Positions 62,608 to 64,000 of a stretch of DNA of 64,000 nucleotides are shown in pieces. Every line of letters starts with the position of its first letter. The stretch's first letter is position 1. The stretch spans positions 248,001-312,000 of the forward strand of contig NZ_JAYWIX010000002.1 in assembly GCF_035916755.1 (NCBI RefSeq), given 5' to 3'. The notes beneath the pieces were generated by a model. It did not search any database, was not told where the DNA came from, and worked only from the letters and a program-made list of their open reading frames with translations. The position numbers and the translations under genes were made by a program. This DNA comes from Rothia sp035916755. Its GTDB lineage: Bacteria; Actinomycetota; Actinomycetes; Actinomycetales; Micrococcaceae.

Positions 62608-62744
62608 AGTTTGTTGGTTGTCTGTGCCATGCGTTTAGCGCGCAAGCGGGGCGGTACCCGAACCCGGGAGAACGCGCCGAATACAGAAAAACACTACCAA
62701 GAGCCCCCAAGACACCTTGGGAGCACGAAAGTAAAGCGGAGGAT

Positions 62745-62966
62745 ATGGCCAAGAAAGACGGCGTCATCGAGATTGAAGGTACCGTGGTCGAAGCACTGCC
62801 CAACGCATCATTCCGCGTTGAGCTTGACAACGGACACAAAGTACTTGCACACATCTCAGGCAAGATGCGTCAGCACTACATTCGAATCCTGCCTGAGGAC
62901 CGAGTAGTAGTCGAGCTCAGCCCCTACGACCTCTCACGCGGTCGTATCGTCTACCGCTACAAGTAA
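62745..62966 (+). CDS. infA: Translation initiation factor IF-1
   Basis: A-site-binding initiation factor; 73 residues, a single OB-fold with MAKKDGVIEIEGTV and the KMRQHYIRILPEDRV core. AAGCGGAGG precedes the ATG. Promoter and terminator signals upstream show a new transcription unit that continues into rpmJ, rpsM and rpsK. Confidence 0.98.
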   Translation: MAKKDGVIEIEGTVVEALPNASFRVELDNGHKVLAHISGKMRQHYIRILPEDRVVVELSPYDLSRGRIVYRYK

Positions 62967-63109
62967 ACACGAGCACCAAACGTCGCTAACCAGCGGCGTT
63001 TACGCCGTGTAAAAGGGGTAAACAGTTCTCCCACCGGCTAGCCGGACACAGAACCTCTTACCCCGCCCGTCCAAAAGCATTAGCTGAAACATCAACGCAA
63101 AGGAATGCG

Positions 63110-63223
63110 ATGAAGGTCAAGCCGAGCGTTAAGCCGATCTGCGACAAGTGCAAAGTGATCCGCCGTCACGGTGTGGTCATGGTGATCTGCGAAAACCCGC
63201 GCCACAAGCAGCGCCAGGGCTAA
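63110..63223 (+). CDS. rpmJ: 50S ribosomal protein L36
   Basis: Very short gene of 37 residues (MKVKPSVKPICDKCKVI to KQRQG). The zinc-binding form: Cys11, Cys14, Cys27 and His32 are all present. AAAGGAATG lies just before the ATG. Between infA and rpsM, the usual order. Confidence 0.97.
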   Translation: MKVKPSVKPICDKCKVIRRHGVVMVICENPRHKQRQG

Positions 63224-63383
63224 TCACAAGCCAACGCTGACAAGACCACCACACCAGGTGGCACAACAGAAAATGGCACCGCTCCTGCTTACAAAAGCAG
63301 GATACCTCCGGGCACAGAGGCCGGGGACCGGGACAACCGGGCAGTGATGTCACAGACCTCTGCGAAAACAAGGAGAACGCCCC

Positions 63384-63752
63384 ATGGCACGTCTCGCTGG
63401 AGTCGATATTCCCCGCGAAAAGCGCGTGGAAATTGCTCTTACTTACATCTACGGCGTGGGCAAGACCCGTGCAAAAGAAGCGCTTGCTGCAACCGGTGTT
63501 GACCCTAACACCCGCGTCAAGGACCTTGACGATACCCAGCTCGTAGCACTTCGTGACTTCATCGAAGGCAACTACAAGGTTGAAGGTGACCTTCGCCGCG
63601 AGGTTGCTGCCGACATCCGCCGCAAGGTAGAAATCGGTAGCTACCAGGGTCTGCGTCACCGCCGTGGCCTTCCCGTACACGGCCAGCGCACCAAGACCAA
63701 CGCACGTACCCGCAAGGGCCCGAAGCGTACCGTCGCAGGTAAGAAGAAGTAA
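63384..63752 (+). CDS. rpsM: 30S ribosomal protein S13
   Basis: Head protein contacting the P-site tRNA; 122 residues, with GVDIPREKRVEIALTYIYG and the HHRRGLPV-type C-terminal motif (RHRRGLPVHGQRTKTNART). An AAGGAG ribosome site precedes the ATG. The 160-base gap before it has a CCTGC/GCAGG hairpin near 63284-63301 and no gene. Confidence 0.98.
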   Translation: MARLAGVDIPREKRVEIALTYIYGVGKTRAKEALAATGVDPNTRVKDLDDTQLVALRDFIEGNYKVEGDLRREVAADIRRKVEIGSYQGLRHRRGLPVHGQRTKTNARTRKGPKRTVAGKKK

Positions 63753-63823
63753 ACAGTGTTGCCTCAGTCTTGCACATCGCGTAAGACCAACACTTCAACC
63801 AAAACTTTGTAGGAGAATCAAAA

Positions 63824-64000
63824 ATGCCTCCCAAGACTCGCGCAGCGGCTAAGCGTACCGGCCGCCGCAAGGTTTCCAAGAACATTGTTGCCGGTCAGGC
63901 ACACATCAAGTCAACCTTCAACAACACCATCGTTTCAATCACTGATCCCTCTGGTGCTGTTATTTCCTGGTCATCCGCCGGCGAAATGGGCTTCAAGGGT
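63824..64000 (+). CDS. rpsK: 30S ribosomal protein S11 (3' end missing)
   Basis: Platform protein of the small subunit. The first 59 codons are visible, with FNNTIVSITDPSG and WSSAGEMGFKG typical of S11. AGGAGAATC precedes the ATG. The gene runs off the right edge; rpsD and rpoA would be expected next. Confidence 0.96.
   Translation, partial: MPPKTRAAAKRTGRRKVSKNIVAGQAHIKSTFNNTIVSITDPSGAVISWSSAGEMGFKG

Overview
The window looks like chromosomal DNA of a G+C-rich actinobacterium of the Micrococcaceae, most likely Rothia (inference). The evidence is the strong GC-ending codon bias, actinobacterial forms of RpoB, RpoC and ribosomal proteins, a short adenylate kinase, respiratory nitrate reductase, and an enterobactin-type siderophore locus. 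Enterobactin production has been reported for the oral commensal Rothia mucilaginosa.

Layout. Bases 1-8101 hold narGHJI and narK (membrane nitrate reductase and a nitrate/nitrite transporter); narG is cut by the left edge. A tandem glycine riboswitch then precedes gcvP-gcvT, followed by sdaA, which together can take glycine and serine towards one-carbon units and pyruvate. Next are rpoB-rpoC, with Asn at the classic rifampicin position (E. coli Ser531). A convergent shikimate/quinate dehydrogenase and a secreted neutral ceramidase-like protein follow. rpsL-rpsG-fusA-tuf come next, then a convergent, frameshifted small membrane-protein gene containing a 13-base G/C homopolymer, then the S10 operon (rpsJ to rpsQ).

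The S10 operon stops at a strong terminator after rpsQ. About 17 kb of iron-acquisition and surface-protein genes lie between it and the spc operon. They are a siderophore-binding lipoprotein, two surface proteins, a FepDGC-like ABC importer, a Fes-like esterase, an EntE-like aryl-AMP ligase, a free-standing aryl carrier protein, an EntF-like NRPS (C-A-PCP-TE) and a beta-propeller surface protein with an LAHTG sorting signal. Together they can activate 2,3-dihydroxybenzoate, join it to serine, release a cyclic triester, import the iron complex and hydrolyse it inside the cell. The genes that make 2,3-dihydroxybenzoate are not in the window.

The spc operon resumes at rplN and runs to rplO, without rpsN. 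It is followed by secY-adk, map, rlmN, infA, rpmJ, rpsM and the start of rpsK, which is cut by the right edge. The non-coding parts hold many strong hairpin terminators, several candidate promoters, a terminator/antiterminator-like pair before secY, and a large imperfect inverted repeat after rlmN. No tRNA, rRNA, CRISPR array, transposase or phage gene was seen.
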